Assembly: GCF_900496995.4 (NCBI RefSeq)
Contig: NC_044007.1
Location: 310,001-374,000, forward strand
Origin: Aquila chrysaetos chrysaetos
Taxonomy: Eukaryota; Chordata; Aves; Accipitriformes; Accipitridae
DNA: 64,000 nucleotides
Reading direction: 5' to 3'
Positions within the stretch are counted from its first letter, which is position 1. The number at the start of each line of letters is the position of its first letter. The notes beneath the pieces were generated by a model, which searched no databases, was not told where the DNA came from, and was given only the letters and a program-made list of their open reading frames with translations. This document shows, piece after piece, positions 61,801 to 64,000 of this stretch. The translations under genes and the position numbers were made by a program.

Positions 61801-64000
61801 AGAATTTCCCAGATGGAAACTGTTTGGTCCTTAAACTTTCCAATTTTCACTTTAAGGGTCTTTGAGCACAAAACCTTTTTTGTAAGTTCATCAATGTAGA
61901 AGTACATTCCTCCTTTCTGTACAACTTGTAGCATGTACAACCCAGTCTCTGAATCTTGGACACATCTCTCCAGTAGCTGCATGTAGGTGAGGTTCTCATG
62001 GGTGTTGGGGTCAAAGAAGCCCTTGGTGTCATCACTGGGGTCAGACAGGATCTGGTTCATCTCCTGGTCGAAGTAGCCGCGCCGGTAGGCCACCTCCACG
62101 GGGATACGGTGGCTGTGTACAGGGTCAATGATGCCACCAGTGGCAATCTGGGCCTCGAGCAGGCGGATGCCGTGGCTCTTCACAATCAGCCCTTGGTTCA
62201 TAGCTTCAAACAGGGACATTGGGGCTTTTGTGTAGGGCTCGGTGTAGCCTGTTACGGCTCTTTCTGCACAGAGTAGCTTTTCAAAAATCTCCCCTCCAAT
62301 TAGACCTGCAGTTAATGCTTCCTCCACTGAAAACTTCTTGTTTTTCTCTGGGTCAATGATGTAGCCGGTGGCAGCCTGTGCTTCCAGCAGCACCAGTGCT
62401 GTCCCTGGCCTCAGGATGCCCTTCCTCATGGCCTGGTAGATGCTCATCTTCTCATTGCTTGGCTGTATAAGGACACCTGCTATGAAATTGCTGCCCTCCA
62501 GGTACCTGCGGACAGAGTCCATTTCAGTGACTTCTTTGACTGTTTTCTTCCCTTGGTTGAGCTCATCGAGGGTTTTTTTGTCTATCAGTTGAGACTGGAA
62601 GAGGTCACTGGCGGATACTCTTTTCCTTAGTCCCTTGAATGCAAACTTCTTGCCTTGTGTCTCAGTCTCTTTGATGATTGTGGTGACAATTGTTATGATT
62701 TCATGTAGCACTTCAGTATTCTCATCTTTGTACTTTTGCACTAGCTCTCTTCTCTTACTGTCTGAGAGGTATTCAGAGTTGAGAAGGTCCCAGACTGACA
62801 CTGTCTGTCCTTTGAACCGCCCTATGTTGACACAAACAGTCACAGATTTCAACACCTCCATGGTTTGTTCATCCACACAGAACATCGCATTTTCTGACAG
62901 AGGAAGGAGCCAGAGACCTGACTCAGCCTCATGAATGCACCTGTCCTTCAGCTGCTGGTAGGTCACGTTCTCTTTCGTGTTTGGGTCAAAAAAGATTTTG
63001 GTCCTGTCATTCAGCTGAGAGAGGGTTTGGATCAGGTCCTCATCGCAGAAGCCATATCTGCATGCAGCCTGGAGTGGAAGGTGATGGTGGTGAATGGGAT
63101 CAATGACCCCTCCTGTGGCCAGCTGGGCCTCTAGCAAGGGAACAGCATCTCCCAGGGGAATCAGCTCTTTCCTGAGTGCCTGACATAGTGAGATGGAGCT
63201 CCCTGTGTAGGGGTCTGTGTAGCCAGTCACTGCCCTCTCAGCTAGAAGGAGTTTCTCGGTGAGCTCTTCGCCAACAACAGCTGCTTTCACAGCATCCGTC
63301 ACACTGAGTCTCTGGTTTGTTGCTGGGTCAGTTAGGTATCCTGTGGCTGCTTGAGCTTCTAGCAGCCTCAGAGCAGCCCCAGGGAGGAGGAGATTGTTTT
63401 TCATGGCATCGTAAAAGCTCATCTTCTTTTTGGATGCTTCTATGAATACGCCGGCGATGCTGCCTGTGCCCTGCAAGTACCTCTTCACACTCTCCATTGC
63501 AGCCACTTCCTTGGGAGTTCTTATGCCCTCAGCCAGTTCTTCAAACGTCTTCTCAGTAATGATGCCAGCATCCAGCAGCCAGACTGCAGGGACACTGCCC
63601 CGCAAGCCGTCCAAGGTGATCTCGGTGCGGGCTTTCATTTCCATCTCCCCAACCAGTCTGAGCACAAGAGCAACCAGCTGCTGCAGCGACATTTCCTCAG
63701 ACCGGAACCTCTCCATGAAGTCACTCCTCTGCTCCCCAGTGAAATACCCAGAGTGGATCAGCTCCCAGAGGGAGACCCCTTTTTCCTTCACCACAGTTTC
63801 CTTGAAAACCTGTTGGATTTGTTTGTCGGTGTAGGCAGGAGCCGCTGTCTGTCGCAGAGGCAGCAAGTGGAAGCCAGAGATCTCGTCCTTCTGGCAGCGC
63901 TTGATTAACTCAGCATAGGTCACGGTCTCTTTGCTGTCTGGGATGCAGAAGGCTCTGTTGTTGTCATTGGGCTTAGAAAGGGCCTTGCTTGTATCCTCAT
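49819..64000 (-). CDS. EPPK1: Epiplakin, C-terminal part (5' end beyond window; frame interrupted)
   Basis: The frame is open at position 64,000 and ends at TAA (49,819-49,821) with the C-terminus [12 protein letters not shown]. Epiplakin is a giant plakin made only of PRDs joined by linkers. It binds keratin and vimentin filaments in the cytoplasm of epithelial cells. The window shows eleven full PRDs and the end of a twelfth, each with signatures such as YLxGTGx[40 protein letters not shown] and [12 protein letters not shown]. The frame is continuous from 64,000 to about 59,620. After that, small indels shift it near 59,600, 57,737, 57,521, 57,494, 56,573, 55,821, 55,128, 53,613, repeatedly at 53,070-53,570, near 52,495, and repeatedly at 51,429-52,069. 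Copies lacking an indel there read perfectly, so these are probably sequencing or assembly errors; a decayed array is the alternative. The position next to NRBP2, same strand, fits EPPK1. Confidence 0.88.
49843..50436 (-). repeat. EPPK1 PRD 11 (C-terminal, last)
   Basis: From VKRYLDGTG to DTGL with no indels. The last dozen codons ([10 protein letters not shown], stop) are AT-rich, unlike the rest. They match the ending of the diverged N-terminal PRDs (DTGLYLLQV), so this looks like the original gene end. Confidence 0.92.
51362..51949 (-). repeat. EPPK1 PRD 10, multiple indels
   Basis: Relative to sibling copies it has about eight small indels: one base lost near 51,429, one near 51,477, three gained near 51,498, two lost near 51,600, one gained near 51,654, two lost near 51,703, one lost near 51,844 and one near 51,856. 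Substitutions are scarce. Confidence 0.88.
52810..53396 (-). repeat. EPPK1 PRD 9, multiple indels in N-terminal half
   Basis: The C-terminal half (52,810-53,060) reads perfectly. The other half has indels near 53,070 (two lost), 53,113 (two gained), 53,256, 53,281, 53,291 and 53,379. Sequence is otherwise that of the array consensus. Confidence 0.88.
54267..54854 (-). repeat. EPPK1 PRD 8
   Basis: Open throughout. It differs from the other copies by loss of one codon (Met) near 54,773 in the KMEKMTIYQ motif, which keeps the frame. Confidence 0.92.
55678..56270 (-). repeat. EPPK1 PRD 7
   Basis: A two-base gain near 55,821 (gcgcgccgg for gcgccgg) breaks the frame inside VAYRRGYF. The lead-in reads YLGGTG in place of YLDGTG. 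The remainder matches the array. Confidence 0.9.
57093..57677 (-). repeat. EPPK1 PRD 6
   Basis: Indels lie near 57,216 and 57,230 (together in frame but altering [12 protein letters not shown]), 57,494 (one lost) and 57,521 (two lost). The rest matches the array. Confidence 0.9.
58561..59151 (-). repeat. EPPK1 PRD 5
   Basis: A clean copy with no frame interruption, suitable as the reference for the array consensus. Confidence 0.94.
59964..60554 (-). repeat. EPPK1 PRD 4, mosaic
   Basis: The C-terminal half (59,964-60,242) is identical in style to the array. The patch 60,243-60,318 is diverged and AT-richer. The part at 60,320-60,510 again resembles the array, and the start (60,515-60,554, [12 protein letters not shown]) is diverged. 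It marks the edge of homogenisation. Confidence 0.93.
60960..61535 (-). repeat. EPPK1 PRD 3
   Basis: A diverged PRD from [13 protein letters not shown] to DTGL, all open. AT-rich codons dominate except for a GC-rich stretch at 61,098-61,190 that encodes [13 protein letters not shown]. Confidence 0.94.
61938..62513 (-). repeat. EPPK1 PRD 2
   Basis: A diverged PRD from [13 protein letters not shown] to ETGL, all open. The block 61,980-62,180 is close to the array at DNA level, encoding the [20 protein letters not shown] region and [12 protein letters not shown]. Confidence 0.94.
62913..63488 (-). repeat. EPPK1 PRD 1 of the window
   Basis: The most diverged complete PRD, from [15 protein letters not shown] to ESGL. 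It has [15 protein letters not shown] where others have [15 protein letters not shown], and [12 protein letters not shown] at its end. Confidence 0.94.
63860..64000 (-). repeat. Partial EPPK1 PRD cut by the window edge
   Basis: The open frame at the edge reads through [20 protein letters not shown] to SGFHLLPL, which aligns with the last third of a PRD (FFDPNTxENLTYxQLLxRC...DTGL). CIPDSKE replaces the usual DPNTHE. Confidence 0.85.

Overview
This window looks like nuclear DNA from a bird. Three things point that way. CR1 LINE fragments occur throughout, two of them with the diagnostic 3' end (TCATAGAAT / ATAGAATCACAGAAT on the + strand). One complete ERVL-type solo LTR is of a kind I recognise from avian genomes. 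The gene order also matches the vertebrate NRBP2 - EPPK1 - PLEC neighbourhood (human 8q24.3), with every recognised gene on the minus strand. The species cannot be told from the sequence.

Layout, left to right. Positions 1-13,449 have no recognisable coding exon and are read as intron 1 (or sequence downstream) of NRBP2; there is one weak CR1 remnant. A CpG island at about 12.7-13.9 kb holds coding exon 1 of NRBP2 (13,450-13,566, minus), with a clean splice donor and GC boxes upstream. From 14 to 26 kb the sequence is intergenic, with several CR1 remnants, a G-rich block and a CACACG-type low-complexity tract. At 26,312-29,266 (minus) there is an intact 984-codon intronless reading frame: one plakin repeat domain (PRD) followed by eight tandem copies of the short helical module that epiplakin normally uses as an inter-PRD linker. 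It is an EPPK1-like paralog of unusual architecture and the most interesting gene here. From 29.3 to 49.8 kb the sequence is again intergenic (CR1 fragments, a solo LTR at 36,345-37,398, a TG-rich tract). From 49,819 to the right edge (minus) lies the C-terminal part of EPPK1 itself, with eleven complete PRDs and part of a twelfth; its 5' end is beyond the window.

EPPK1 has two compositional halves. The N-terminal PRDs in this window (about 60.5-64 kb) are diverged from one another and have ordinary base composition. The C-terminal PRDs (49.85-60.24 kb) are almost identical, very GC-rich, and repeat every 1.40-1.47 kb, each with a low-complexity Glu/Arg linker encoded by CCCGCT/CGCTCC-like hexamers. 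This resembles the homogenised C-terminal PRD array known in mammalian epiplakin. Many small indels break the frame in some array copies (above all 51.4-53.7 kb) while substitutions between copies are rare. That pattern points to consensus or assembly error in a hard repeat more than to a decayed gene.

Functionally, epiplakin and its relatives are cytoplasmic linkers of intermediate filaments built from PRDs. The two loci here probably both belong to the epithelial cytoskeleton. NRBP2 is an unrelated pseudokinase that happens to be a conserved neighbour.
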